Positions 16,791 to 26,341 of a DNA stretch of 50,794 nt are shown here, piece after piece. Positions within the stretch are counted from its first letter, which is position 1; each line of letters opens with the position of its first letter. The notes beneath the pieces were generated by a model. That model made no database searches. It was not told where the DNA came from and was given only the letters and a program-made list of their open reading frames with translations. The position numbers were made by a program, and so were the translations under genes. Source of the DNA: Leuconostoc falkenbergense (lineage in GTDB: Bacteria > Bacillota > Bacilli > Lactobacillales > Lactobacillaceae); the NCBI RefSeq assembly GCF_014634805.1, contig NZ_BMBS01000011.1:1-50794 (forward strand). The letters are read 5' to 3'.

Positions 16791-17702
16791 TTAATAATCG
16801 TCTTCACTGTAACCCAATGTTTGTAAGGCTTGTGGCCGATCACGCCATCTCGGCTCAACTTTCACCCATGTTTCTAAGTAAACTTTGTCACCCATCAAAC
16901 GCTCAATATCTTTTCGGGCACGAGTGCCAATTTGCTTAATCATTGCACCTTGTTTACCAATGATTATGTGTTTTTGCGTTGGTCTCTCAACAATGATTGA
17001 TGCTTGAATATGAATTTTTTCTTCATCTTCACGAGCAATTTTGTCAATGACAACCGCAACAGAATGCGGCACTTCTTGGCGAGTTAATTGTAGCACCTTT
17101 TCACGGATCAATTCTCCGATAACAAATCGTTCAGGGTGATCAGTCAATTGATCTGAATCAAAATATTGTGGTCCTTCATCCAAATTTGCCACAATATTAT
17201 CTAATAATTCAGGAACATTGTCACCTTCAGTCGCAGAAATTGGAAACACTTCTGTCCATTCTGGTGCATTTTCTTGGTAACTAGCAATAACATTTAACAA
17301 ATCATTTGGTGCTAATAGATCAATTTTATTAATTAAAAGGTAAATAGGTGTGTTTTTCACTTCTTTTAAGCGATCAATAATAAAATCATCCCCTCGCCCT
17401 CTCGGCATTGAGGCATCAGCCACAAACCAAATTGCATCAGCTTCATGCAAGGCTGAAAAAGCAGACTTAACCATAAAATCTCCCAAAGAGTTTTGCGGTT
17501 TATGCACACCTGGCGTATCAATAAAAACAACTTGCGCATTGTCGGTTGTGTAAATACCTTGAATTTTATTTCTAGTCGTTTGTGCCTTATCTGACATAAT
17601 GGCAATCTTTTCACCCACAATACGGTTAAGTAATGTAGATTTTCCAACATTAGGTCGACCAATAATGGCCACAAATCCTGATTTAAATACATTCTCTGTC
17701 AT
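16791..17702 (-). CDS. era: GTPase Era
   Basis: Ribosome-assembly GTPase that binds the 3' end of 16S rRNA during 30S maturation. The 303-residue protein has G1 GRPNVGKS at about 15-22, G3 DTPGV, G4 NKID and a C-terminal KH domain with the [13 protein letters not shown] loop. It lies in the standard dgkA-era-recO order. Length and motifs are complete. Confidence 0.96.
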   Translation of the reverse strand: MTENVFKSGFVAIIGRPNVGKSTLLNRIVGEKIAIMSDKAQTTRNKIQGIYTTDNAQVVFIDTPGVHKPQNSLGDFMVKSAFSALHEADAIWFVADASMPRGRGDDFIIDRLKEVKNTPIYLLINKIDLLAPNDLLNVIASYQENAPEWTEVFPISATEGDNVPELLDNIVANLDEGPQYFDSDQLTDHPERFVIGELIREKVLQLTRQEVPHSVAVVIDKIAREDEEKIHIQASIIVERPTQKHIIIGKQGAMIKQIGTRARKDIERLMGDKVYLETWVKVEPRWRDRPQALQTLGYSEDDY

Positions 17703-17741
17703 AATATATTACGGCGCCTAGGCCTATTTTCTCCTAAAAAT

Positions 17742-18209
17742 CTATCTACTAAAATTATGAATAAACTGCGAAAAGTTCGTCACAATACCAAACTGACGCC
17801 AAACATAGGGCTGAAAAACAATCAATAAAATAATAATTTCAAAAGCGACCGCAGCTAAAACACCACCAGCAGCAACATCTTTTGCTAAACCGGCCAAAGG
17901 ATGGTAACGTTTCTCAACAACTAAATCAACTAATGCTTCAATAATGGTATTCAAAAATTCACTCGAAATGACTGTAAAGACGGCAACTGTCACCCACAAC
18001 CAATCAGAACGAACCAAACCATAATGCAAACCAGCGATTAATATTAAAAAGCCTAAAAATATATGAATCCTTAAGTTACGTTCACGAACTAGAATCATCC
18101 AGATGCCATGCAATGAATTTTTTAAAGCACGAAAAAAGGAACTATTCCTTTGTACTTTCTTATTATAATCTTTTGGTGCACCCTCTAATTGTTTATCGTC
18201 TAAGGCCAT
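17742..18209 (-). CDS. dgkA: Undecaprenol/diacylglycerol kinase family protein
   Basis: Small membrane kinase; the Gram-positive members phosphorylate undecaprenol, feeding the lipid carrier for peptidoglycan synthesis. The 155-residue protein has a basic N-terminal stretch, three to four helices and the conserved SEFLNTIIEALVDL motif (E-x-x-N-T-x-x-E). It is about 30 residues longer than B. subtilis DgkA, mostly at the N-terminus. It overlaps ybeY by 17 bases, so the true start may lie slightly downstream. Confidence 0.9.
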   Translation of the reverse strand: MALDDKQLEGAPKDYNKKVQRNSSFFRALKNSLHGIWMILVRERNLRIHIFLGFLILIAGLHYGLVRSDWLWVTVAVFTVISSEFLNTIIEALVDLVVEKRYHPLAGLAKDVAAGGVLAAVAFEIIILLIVFQPYVWRQFGIVTNFSQFIHNFSR

Positions 18210-18675
18210 AATCGTCTAAAATCTTTCGCTGTAAATCAAACATTTCTTTCTCTTCGGCATCCCCTAGCATATGATCATACCCATTCAAATGTAAGAAACC
18301 ATGAACAACAAGGAAACCGAGTTCACGTTCATAACTGTGACCCAAATACTCAGCCTGTGACGCGATAATATCAACTGAAACTAAAATATCACCGATGTTC
18401 TTTGCTAATTCTTCATCCATTTCCTCATCGGGCAAGACAGGAAAATCATCACCATCTTCTTCAATGGCAAAACTAATGACATCAGTAGGTTTGTCAATGC
18501 CACGGTAAGTTTTGTTGTAGCGATGGATTTCGTCATTATTCATGAATGTTACTGACATTTCAGTGTTGTCAGGCAGTTTCAAATAGCGGCCCGCATAATC
18601 TAACACTGCACGGACTAAATCTTGATGATACTGACTAACACCATCTTTTGTTTGATCAATAATGGCTAAATCCAT
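18193..18675 (-). CDS. ybeY: Endoribonuclease YbeY (rRNA maturation factor)
   Basis: Zinc-dependent endonuclease involved in 16S rRNA 3' maturation and ribosome quality control. The 160-residue protein carries the zinc motif HGFLHLNGYDH at residues 125-135. It is positioned between phoH and dgkA as in most Firmicutes; its ATG overlaps the phoH stop by one base. Confidence 0.95.
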   Translation of the reverse strand: MDLAIIDQTKDGVSQYHQDLVRAVLDYAGRYLKLPDNTEMSVTFMNNDEIHRYNKTYRGIDKPTDVISFAIEEDGDDFPVLPDEEMDEELAKNIGDILVSVDIIASQAEYLGHSYERELGFLVVHGFLHLNGYDHMLGDAEEKEMFDLQRKILDDYGLRR

Positions 18676-19667
18676 TAGTTTTTTTGCTCCTTTTTTAATG
18701 CTGCTAGCTTTGCATCAGCTGCTTCGTAGGCGTTGACAATCAACCCAACTACTGGGTGTCTGACAACATCAGCACTACTGAAATGAATAAACGAAATACG
18801 GTTCACATCTTTTAAAATGTGTTGCGCTGCAATCAATCCAGATTTTGCACCACGTGGTAAGTCAATTTGTGATACATCACCATTAATAATCATTTTGGAC
18901 CCAAAACCTAATCGCGTCAAAAACATTTTCATTTGTTGATTTGTTGTATTTTGTGCTTCGTCTAAAATAATAAACGCATCATCAAGTGTTCTCCCACGCA
19001 TGTAGGCCAATGGTGCAATTTCAATCACACCACGATCCATCAATCTTTGCGTTTGCTCAGCACCAACCAAGGTATTCATTGCATCATATATTGGTCGCAT
19101 GTAAGGGTCGACCTTTTCTTTTAAGTCCCCCGGCAGAAAGCCAAGCGACTCGCCAGCTTCAACAGCTGGTCGCGTAATAATTATTTTCTCGACTTCCCCA
19201 CGTTTTAGCGAAGCAATTGCCATAACCACAGCTAAAAAGGTTTTTCCAGTTCCAGCTGGACCAATACCAAAAGTGACGTCATTTTTCCGAATTGACTGAA
19301 TATATTGGCGTTGTCCAAAGTTTTTAACGCGAACTGAGCGTCCTTTATTATCACGAATCAGTACTTCCGAGTATAAATCTCCAAAGTATTCAAGTGTGCC
19401 ACGCTGCGCCATCGTTGTAGCGCTGACAACATCAGTCGCCGAAATACTAATTTGATGCTTAATTAAATCAGTCAGTTCTCGTAAAACTGCCTTGGCGAGC
19501 GCAACCTTGTCCTCGTCACCAGATATAGCAACTTGATCCCCACGGGCATGAAGCTGTACATTCAAGCTCTCTTCAATCAATCTCAGAAAACTATCATTAA
19601 CACCGACCAATTTTGTTTGTTGTTCGGAATTTTCAAATGTAAAAAATTGCTGAATTTGCGTTGTCAA
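18675..19667 (-). CDS. phoH: PhoH-family ATPase
   Basis: Cytoplasmic P-loop ATPase of the PhoH/YlaK-like group, often with an N-terminal RNA-binding-like region; its association with YbeY suggests a role in RNA metabolism. The 330-residue protein has Walker A GPAGTGKT at 136-143 and Walker B FIILDEAQN. It is the first gene of the phoH-ybeY-dgkA-era-recO-ansA series. The precise biochemical role of the family remains unsettled. Confidence 0.92.
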   Translation of the reverse strand: MTTQIQQFFTFENSEQQTKLVGVNDSFLRLIEESLNVQLHARGDQVAISGDEDKVALAKAVLRELTDLIKHQISISATDVVSATTMAQRGTLEYFGDLYSEVLIRDNKGRSVRVKNFGQRQYIQSIRKNDVTFGIGPAGTGKTFLAVVMAIASLKRGEVEKIIITRPAVEAGESLGFLPGDLKEKVDPYMRPIYDAMNTLVGAEQTQRLMDRGVIEIAPLAYMRGRTLDDAFIILDEAQNTTNQQMKMFLTRLGFGSKMIINGDVSQIDLPRGAKSGLIAAQHILKDVNRISFIHFSSADVVRHPVVGLIVNAYEAADAKLAALKKEQKN

Positions 19668-19750
19668 AAAGCAATTCCCCTTAAATGTATTTCCTTCATT
19701 TTACCATATTAGCAAGGTTGATGGTAGTTAATGTCCTAGTTTATGAATAA

Positions 19751-19771
19751 AAAAAGAGCCAATGGCTCTTA
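19751..19771 (-). terminator. amt terminator
   Basis: On the minus strand AAGAGCC AT TGGCTCTT is followed by a run of T. The stem begins within the amt stop codon. Confidence 0.85.
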
Positions 19772-20968
19772 TGATTCTACTGTTAAATCATGCATCAATG
19801 TATCGTAACCTTTTGATTCCTCTTCGGGTGTTAAGCGTAATGGTGCTGCAATAATCTCAGTTATTTTGGCTAGTAAAAATGTTCCGATTGCTGCAAAAGC
19901 AACTGTAAACAATACTGCAACAAGCTGTTTCCAGACTAGTGAGGCATCACCGTTAATCAAACCCGCAACAGCTCCGACTTGTTTGTCAGCGAATACACCA
20001 GTTAGAATAGCACCAACTGTGCCACCAATGCCGTGAATACCAAATGCATCCAAGGTGTCATCATAACCAAAACTGTTTTTTACAAAAGTAATGCCAAAGA
20101 ATCCAACAAATCCTGCAAGGAGACCCATAATTACTGCTGCCCACGGATCCACAAACCCTGCAGCTGGTGTAATCGCCACCAATCCCGCAACACCACCACT
20201 CGTGATACCGGACAAAGTCGCGCGTTTGTGCCATTGATATTCAGCTAATCCCCAAGTTAATACCGCAACTGCAGACGCCAACCATGTGTTTACCAGTGCT
20301 AAAACAGCCGTTCCATTGGCCGCTAATGCTGATCCTGAGTTGAAGCCAAACCAACCAACCCAAAGTAAAGCGCCACCGATTAAAACATAAGAAGGTCGAA
20401 CGGGTACATGTTGATCATTATGACGGTGCCCAATCATTAATGCCAATACCAGACCAGTAACACCACTGGAAATATGAACAACTGTACCACCAGCAAAATC
20501 AATTGCACCCAATTGTGCAAGTAATCCGCCGCCCCAAACCATATGAGCTAGTGGCGAATAAATAAAAATCAACCACAAAGTGATGAACACAAGCATTGCC
20601 TTGATACGAACACGACCAATAACAGAGCCGGTAATGATTGCAGCTGTAATTATTGGAAACATACCTTGAAATAGTGCAAAAGCACCATCAGGAATCGTTA
20701 AACTCTTAGTGGAGTGTGTGAAGGAAACATTTGTCATAAACAAGTGCTTAAAATTACCAATGACACTACCAGAACCACCAAAAGCAAGAGAATATCCAAT
20801 GACAAACCACACCAATGTTGCAATACCAATAATCATAATTGGCACAAACATTGTATGTAACAAATTACGTCTTTCACCTAATCCACCATAAAACAACGCA
20901 AGTCCAGGCGTCATAACCCAAACAAGTGCTGCTGAAATTAATACCCACGCCAAATCTCCACTATTCAT
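19769..20968 (-). CDS. amt: Ammonium transporter
   Basis: Membrane channel that imports ammonium. The 399-residue protein has eleven predicted helices and the Amt hallmarks: the N-terminal ALVWVMTPGLALFYGG segment, the first pore His in GGTVVHISSGV and the second in FGIHGIGGTVGAI. The gene stands alone between its own terminator and the pyk terminator; no glnB/glnK PII gene accompanies it here. No GlnR-type operator was recognised upstream. Confidence 0.95.
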   Translation of the reverse strand: MNSGDLAWVLISAALVWVMTPGLALFYGGLGERRNLLHTMFVPIMIIGIATLVWFVIGYSLAFGGSGSVIGNFKHLFMTNVSFTHSTKSLTIPDGAFALFQGMFPIITAAIITGSVIGRVRIKAMLVFITLWLIFIYSPLAHMVWGGGLLAQLGAIDFAGGTVVHISSGVTGLVLALMIGHRHNDQHVPVRPSYVLIGGALLWVGWFGFNSGSALAANGTAVLALVNTWLASAVAVLTWGLAEYQWHKRATLSGITSGGVAGLVAITPAAGFVDPWAAVIMGLLAGFVGFFGITFVKNSFGYDDTLDAFGIHGIGGTVGAILTGVFADKQVGAVAGLINGDASLVWKQLVAVLFTVAFAAIGTFLLAKITEIIAAPLRLTPEEESKGYDTLMHDLTVES

Positions 20969-21071
20969 ACACCTACTCCTAATTTCTAATTACTATCAAT
21001 ATTAACAGGTATACCAATTTCAGGAATTAATTATGGCAGGTTAGCTTACACGAACTTTCTGAAAATTTTTC

Positions 21072-21110
21072 AAAAAACTACTGCTAAGCACATTCGCTTA
21101 ACAGTAGTTT
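21072..21110 (-). terminator. pyk terminator
   Basis: On the minus strand AAACTACTGTTAAGC and GCTTAGCAGTAGTTT form a long stem with a short loop and a T run. Confidence 0.9.
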
Positions 21111-21131
21111 AAAGTGGATTAAAAAGTAATA

Positions 21132-22553
21132 TTAAACAGTTTGAACAGTTAACATATTAGTCGTACCAGATTGTGACATTGGTACACCAGCTGCAATAAC
21201 AATTGTATCACCAGTGTTAGCTAATCCTTGTTCTTTAACAGCCTTCTTAGCCAAATCAACCATTTCATCAATGGTCTGTGGCGCATCATAAACAACAGGC
21301 ACCACACCATAATTCAAAGTCAAACCACGTTGCACGCGTTCTGAATAAGTAACGGCCAAGATGTTAACATCTGGACGGTGCTTTGAAACCATACGAGCTG
21401 TGTAACCAGAGTTAGTTGAAACAACAACGGCTTTAGCACCAACGTTACGTGCAATACGGGCAACAGATGCAGCCACGGCCTCAGTTGAGTCTGTTTCATC
21501 AAAGATGATGTCTTCATGACGGCCGTTTTCACGTAATGATGTTTCAGCTTTTTCATCGATAGCAGCCATTGTAGCAACTGCTTCAACTGGATAGTCACCA
21601 TTTGCTGACTCACCTGATAGCATTGTTGCATCAGTACCATCAAACACAGCATTGGCGACATCGGAAGCTTCGGCACGTGTTGGACGTGGATTTTCTTCCA
21701 TTGAGTCAAGCATTTGTGTTGCAGTAATAACTGGCAAACCAGCTTTGTTCATCTTACGAATCATGTCTTTTTGAACCAAAGGCACGTTTTCGGCAGGAAT
21801 TTCAACACCCATGTCACCACGTGGTACCATCAAAGCATCTGAAACTTCCAAGATAGCATCAAGATTGTCAATACCTTCTTGTGATTCAATCTTAGGAATG
21901 ATTTGAACATGTTCCATGTTCTTTTCCTTTAACAATGCACGAATTTCAAGCACGTCTTCAGGCTTACGAACAAATGAAGCTGCAATATAATTAATTTCGT
22001 GATCTAAACCAAAACGAATGTCATCGGCATCTTTTTCAGTGATACCTGGCAAATTAATTGAAACACCTGGTGCGTTAACACCCTTACGTGATCCCAAAAT
22101 ACCATCGTTATCAACACGAACAACCAACTCACGGTTAGCAGAGTCTTTTTCAATGACAGTTGTACCAAGCAAACCGTCGTCAAACAAAACTTGACCACCC
22201 TCTTTAACATCATCAAACAAGCCCGCATATGTAACAGCAATCTTGTCTTTTGTGCCTTCAAGGTTTTCATCCATTGCAATGCGCAAAGTATCACCAGTAT
22301 GGAATTCAATTTTTCCATCGGCTTGCTTTGTTGTACGGATTTCGGCACCCTTAGTATCCAACAATAGACCTACTGTCTTACCAGTAATCTTTTCGGCTTC
22401 GTGAACTGCATTCATGCGACCCAAATGTTCTTCGTGGTCACCGTGTGAAAAGTTGAAACGGAACACATTGGCTCCAGCTTGGATCAACTTGACAATTGTT
22501 TCGACATCAGATGATGACGGACCAAGTGTTGAGACGATTTTCGTCTTTTTCAT
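21132..22553 (-). CDS. pyk: Pyruvate kinase
   Basis: It converts phosphoenolpyruvate and ADP to pyruvate and ATP, the last ATP-forming step of glycolysis and the lower phosphoketolase pathway. The 473-residue protein has MKKTKIVSTLGPSS at the start, the MVPRGDMGVEIP active-site region and a complete C-terminal regulatory domain. It lacks the extra PEP-utiliser-like C-terminal domain found in Bacillus and many Lactobacillus enzymes (about 585 residues). It lies directly downstream of dnaE, with its own promoter and terminator. In many lactobacilli pfkA sits between these genes; it is absent here. Confidence 0.96.
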   Translation of the reverse strand: MKKTKIVSTLGPSSSDVETIVKLIQAGANVFRFNFSHGDHEEHLGRMNAVHEAEKITGKTVGLLLDTKGAEIRTTKQADGKIEFHTGDTLRIAMDENLEGTKDKIAVTYAGLFDDVKEGGQVLFDDGLLGTTVIEKDSANRELVVRVDNDGILGSRKGVNAPGVSINLPGITEKDADDIRFGLDHEINYIAASFVRKPEDVLEIRALLKEKNMEHVQIIPKIESQEGIDNLDAILEVSDALMVPRGDMGVEIPAENVPLVQKDMIRKMNKAGLPVITATQMLDSMEENPRPTRAEASDVANAVFDGTDATMLSGESANGDYPVEAVATMAAIDEKAETSLRENGRHEDIIFDETDSTEAVAASVARIARNVGAKAVVVSTNSGYTARMVSKHRPDVNILAVTYSERVQRGLTLNYGVVPVVYDAPQTIDEMVDLAKKAVKEQGLANTGDTIVIAAGVPMSQSGTTNMLTVQTV

Positions 22554-22610
22554 GGTTAAATAGCTCCTTAATTATCTTGGTTGTTGCTTGTGCAACTTTA
22601 CCCAAACTCT

Positions 22611-22639
22611 ATTTTATACATTCTTAAGCATTTGTACAA
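22611..22639 (-). promoter_or_regulatory. pyk promoter
   Basis: On the minus strand TTGTAC (22634-22639), a 17-nt spacer and TAAAAT (22611-22616) are followed by a small TTGC hairpin and an AAGGAG ribosome binding site. No cre site was seen in the interval. Confidence 0.65.
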
Positions 22640-22648
22640 GTCATAATA

Positions 22649-25600
22649 TCAACGAGTTTTTCTGAATATAACGTTTTCTTCGCCTATGATTGGCGCTACT
22701 TCAAGTATGATAACGGTTTCATCAGTCATCCAAAAAGATTCATCTAATTGTTGATTCTTACCCTCTTGTTGCCAGTGAATGATGACTGGATTATTACCAT
22801 GATGTTTCGCTAATACCTTGATCAACTTTTCTCGATTATCTGGTGTGTCGTGCGCAACATCAAACTGCAAGTACCACGTTCCTTTTGAGTGTGGCTTTGT
22901 TATTGTTTGAATTTGATTTGCAACAATTGCTAATTCACCACGAGAATCTAGCTCGGATTTGCCAATAATTTGAAGAACTGTACCAACACTTAAGATATTT
23001 TGAATGTTTTTAAACAAATTTGGAAAAATCGTGACACTAATAGCGCCTGTTAAGTCTGATATGGTAGCAAATGCCATATCATCACCTTTTTTTGTACGAA
23101 TTTGTCGTATTTTATCCACAATTCCTAAAAAACGGACCGATTTATCTGGCACTGTTAAATCACCAATCAGATTGTAATTTTCATTGAGAATTAACTCTCG
23201 GTAGGCGTCAAGCGGATGACCAGATAAATTGACACCGATGGCTTGCTTTTCGCGTTCTAATCTTTCTTGTAATGGTAATTCAGGGAATTTTTTAATTTTT
23301 GTTTCTTGTAAGATGAGGTCACCAAATGCCGCACCTTCAATCAAACTATTACTATTTTCAATCAATTCATTACGATTGTAACCAAATCCATCTAACGCCC
23401 CTGAATAAGCGAGTTGCGCTAATGTTTCTGTTTTCCGCATCTTTTCAGGCATTCTTCGTACAAACGACTGAATGGTTTGGAAGTTTCCTTGTTGTCGCTC
23501 ATCTAGAACAGCCTTGACAAAATCGCTGCGAATACCACGAATGTTGTTTAATCCCATTTGCAGTTGACCATCATTGGATGTCCAAAATCGCTGCGATAAA
23601 TTAATGTTCGGGGCTAAAACAACTATCCCTCGTGATTTAGCCTCAGACACATACTGCTGTACCTTGCGTTGATCACCGATATTAGCATTTAAAAGTGCCG
23701 TATAAAATGCAACAGGATAATGCGCTTTCATGTAGGCAAGTTGAAATGCTAATTTACTATATGCAACAGCATGAGAGCGATTAAAGCCATAATTAGCAAA
23801 CTCATCAACATAGGAAAAAATTTTCTCAGCTTGAGCTTCAGTATGACCGTTTTTCGTTGCACCATCAATAAATTGCTCATGCAAAGCCTGCATTTTGTCT
23901 AGTTTCTTTTTGGACATAGCGCTACGTAAAACATCAGCTTCACCTAGCGTAAAACCAGCATAGGCTTCAGCAACCAACATTACCTGTTCTTGATAAACAA
24001 TAATACCAAATGTCGGTGCCAAAATTGTTTTTAGCGTTGGATCAGGAATAGTGACCGGTTCACGACCATGGCGACGCGCCACAAACTGGTGAATGTTCTG
24101 CGAAGGACCAGGACGATATAAAGCATTAACGGCAACAATATGCTCAAACATCACCGGCTTTAAATCACGTAGGACGTGCTTAATACCAGAAGATTCAAAT
24201 TGAAAGACGCCGTTTGTATCACCTTTAGCAAACAACGCAATTGTTTGCTCGTCATCTAATGGAATTTGACTAATATCGAAGTTTTGTGGCAGGTGTTGCC
24301 GAGCGTGATATAACGCTTGACTCAAGATAGTTAAATTTTGCAATCCCAAAATATCAATTTTCAGTAGGCCGAGTTGCTCAACAGTATCTTTTTCAAACTG
24401 TGTTAATAATCGCCCCTCAGTTCCTGACTGAACTGGTAATGTATTTACTAGTGGCCGAGCACTCAACACAACGCCTGCGGCGTGGGTAGAATAATTTTTG
24501 GGCAGTCCTTCAATTTGACGGGCCGTTTTGAGTAGCAAGTCACCATGATCAATCGTTTGAATGGTTGCTAATAATTTGGGCTCTTTTAAGGCTGACGCAA
24601 TTGAAACTTTGCGACCGTTTTTACCATCCGGTATGCTAGAGCTCAATTTGCTCAATGTCGGTACCGGCAAACCAAAGACACGCCCAACATCTCGCAACGC
24701 TTGCTTAGCTGCCAACGTACCAAATGTGATAATCTGACCAAAATTACGTTTGCCATACTTTTGATGAAGATACTCAAAAACTGCCTCACGTTGGCTAGGT
24801 GGCCAATCAATATCAATATCAGGCATTTGAACACGTTCAGCATTTAAAAATCGCTCAAACAATAAATTGAATTGGATTGGATCTACATCCGTAATTTTTA
24901 AACTATAAGCAACCAAAGAACCGGCAGCAGACCCTCGCCCCGGTCCAGTTTGAATATGATTATTTGAAGCAAAATTGACAATATCCCAAACAATCAAAAA
25001 GTAATCACTGAAACCAAGCTGATCAATAACATCTAATTCATGCGACAACCGTTTTTCATACTGTGCAACAGATACATCACGCTTTTGTAAACGCTTTTTG
25101 AGGCCGTCAAACGCAGTTTGTCTCAAAAATTGTGAACTACTTAACCCTTGTGGCGTTTGGAATGGTGGCAAAGCTGTCTCGGAAAACGAAATGGATACTT
25201 GGCTCTTTTGAACTAATTGTTCATTGGCTTGATAAGCTTTCTGCAAATCAGCGTTCGCTGCATAGGCCGACTGAATTGCTGAAATATCTTGTAAAATATG
25301 AGTACCACGTTGATGCGACATTGACACAATGTCCGTTAATTTGGAATTAGAGTCAATCGCCTTGAGTACTTGTGATGTAAAATCATCGTCAGGATTTAAA
25401 TAATCAACGTCATCAGCCGCAATAATTTGCGTATTGTTTTGCTTACTGAATGCAATTAATTGTTCTTGCGTCTTTGGTGCCATTTGTGTATTAATGCCAA
25501 GGTATAAATGACTTGAATCAATTAACTGAATCAGTTGTTGCCAGTAATCACCAGTTGCTTCATACTCAGCACTAATCAATTGGCTAAGCTCACTTGTACT

Positions 25601-25972
25601 TGGCAAAATGACGTTGATGCCTGATAAATGATCGACTAAAGTTGAAAATAACATTTCAGAATCATTTGTCATGCGTGCTGAAGACAACCACATCAGATTC
25701 TGATACCCAGTTTGATTTTCGGCAATCAATACCAAAGGGAAAGTAGTGGCAGTATTGACTAAGCCATTCACCATTAATGTCAGTCCAAATAAAGGTTTAA
25801 TCTGATATTTCTGAGCACTGCGATACCACGCAACTGCCCCATACATGACATTAACATCTGTCAACGCAACTGCCTCATAACCACGTGACTTAGCTGTCTG
25901 TAAAATTTGTTCAATTGTATTTGGATTTTTTAGTAAGCTATAACTGCTCAAAATCTGAAGCGGTGCGTACAT
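22649..25972 (-). CDS. dnaE: DNA polymerase III subunit alpha (DnaE)
   Basis: Replicative polymerase of the C family; in Firmicutes it works with PolC and extends primers on the lagging strand. The 1107-residue protein has an N-terminal PHP domain, a GPGRGSAAGS palm loop at 343-352, the catalytic PDIDIDW at 384-390, helix-hairpin-helix segments and a C-terminal OB domain near 960-1040. The PHP domain seems degenerate: the expected TDH near residue 38 reads TDV, so metal-dependent proofreading by PHP is unlikely. Length is normal for Gram-positive DnaE. Confidence 0.95.
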   Translation of the reverse strand: MYAPLQILSSYSLLKNPNTIEQILQTAKSRGYEAVALTDVNVMYGAVAWYRSAQKYQIKPLFGLTLMVNGLVNTATTFPLVLIAENQTGYQNLMWLSSARMTNDSEMLFSTLVDHLSGINVILPSTSELSQLISAEYEATGDYWQQLIQLIDSSHLYLGINTQMAPKTQEQLIAFSKQNNTQIIAADDVDYLNPDDDFTSQVLKAIDSNSKLTDIVSMSHQRGTHILQDISAIQSAYAANADLQKAYQANEQLVQKSQVSISFSETALPPFQTPQGLSSSQFLRQTAFDGLKKRLQKRDVSVAQYEKRLSHELDVIDQLGFSDYFLIVWDIVNFASNNHIQTGPGRGSAAGSLVAYSLKITDVDPIQFNLLFERFLNAERVQMPDIDIDWPPSQREAVFEYLHQKYGKRNFGQIITFGTLAAKQALRDVGRVFGLPVPTLSKLSSSIPDGKNGRKVSIASALKEPKLLATIQTIDHGDLLLKTARQIEGLPKNYSTHAAGVVLSARPLVNTLPVQSGTEGRLLTQFEKDTVEQLGLLKIDILGLQNLTILSQALYHARQHLPQNFDISQIPLDDEQTIALFAKGDTNGVFQFESSGIKHVLRDLKPVMFEHIVAVNALYRPGPSQNIHQFVARRHGREPVTIPDPTLKTILAPTFGIIVYQEQVMLVAEAYAGFTLGEADVLRSAMSKKKLDKMQALHEQFIDGATKNGHTEAQAEKIFSYVDEFANYGFNRSHAVAYSKLAFQLAYMKAHYPVAFYTALLNANIGDQRKVQQYVSEAKSRGIVVLAPNINLSQRFWTSNDGQLQMGLNNIRGIRSDFVKAVLDERQQGNFQTIQSFVRRMPEKMRKTETLAQLAYSGALDGFGYNRNELIENSNSLIEGAAFGDLILQETKIKKFPELPLQERLEREKQAIGVNLSGHPLDAYRELILNENYNLIGDLTVPDKSVRFLGIVDKIRQIRTKKGDDMAFATISDLTGAISVTIFPNLFKNIQNILSVGTVLQIIGKSELDSRGELAIVANQIQTITKPHSKGTWYLQFDVAHDTPDNREKLIKVLAKHHGNNPVIIHWQQEGKNQQLDESFWMTDETVIILEVAPIIGEENVIFRKTR

Positions 25973-26037
25973 TTTTCCTCCCTAATACGAACATCTGTTT
26001 TATTTACTTAATTATACAGGATTTTGTAGTAAATGGG

Positions 26038-26066
26038 TTGCACTTAATCAAATCTAAGTGTATTAT
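26038..26066 (+). promoter_or_regulatory. Promoter of the small membrane protein gene
   Basis: TTGCAC (26038-26043) and TATTAT (26061-26066) with a 17-nt spacer stand before an AGAGGTGAAA ribosome binding site and the ATG at 26092. Confidence 0.7.
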
Positions 26067-26091
26067 AACTTTAAGTAAAGAGGTGAAAATT

Positions 26092-26289
26092 ATGAAATAT
26101 ATCATGGTGGCCATTTGGTCGGCAATATTTGGCGAAATCCTAGGGTACATTGTTTCTCAACTAACTTTAGGAACTTATAACTACATTGGTGTCGCAGTTA
26201 TTGCTATCGTTGTTGGAGAAGTTGCCCTCGTGGCAATTCCAGCTATTTCAGGTTCAGCAGCGCCTAAGGAAATATCATCTGAACAATAA
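26092..26289 (+). CDS. Small two-helix membrane protein, DUF2929-like
   Basis: A 65-residue protein starting MKYIMVAIWSAIFGEILGYI, with two hydrophobic helices (about residues 3-22 and 30-52) and a short hydrophilic tail. The pattern of a first helix ending in GEILGYIVSQL and a short loop resembles DUF2929/YjzD proteins of Firmicutes, whose function is not known to me. The start at 26092 is set by a well-spaced GAGGTGA site and a promoter; a longer frame beginning at 25915 would run across the dnaE start and is rejected. It is divergent from dnaE and ends in a bidirectional terminator. Confidence 0.7.
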   Translation: MKYIMVAIWSAIFGEILGYIVSQLTLGTYNYIGVAVIAIVVGEVALVAIPAISGSAAPKEISSEQ

Positions 26290-26311
26290 TTTCAATTCAC
26301 ATCATCACATC

Positions 26312-26340
26312 AAAAAAGAAGCCGATACGGCTTCTTTTTT
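26312..26340. terminator. Bidirectional terminator between the small membrane gene and pepT
   Basis: AAAAAAGAAGCCG and CGGCTTCTTTTTT form a strong stem with a 3-nt loop, having A and T runs on both sides. The pepT stop codon begins at 26342. Confidence 0.9.
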
Positions 26341-26341
26341 A

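Noticed and set aside
21320-22348. Secondary open frames within pyk on the same strand
   Set aside because: They lie fully inside pyruvate kinase in another frame, with low-complexity Leu/Gln/Ser composition typical of shifted frames.
25915-26091. Long N-terminal extension of the small membrane protein
   Set aside because: It would begin inside dnaE antisense and span the promoter; the start at 26092 has a clear ribosome binding site.
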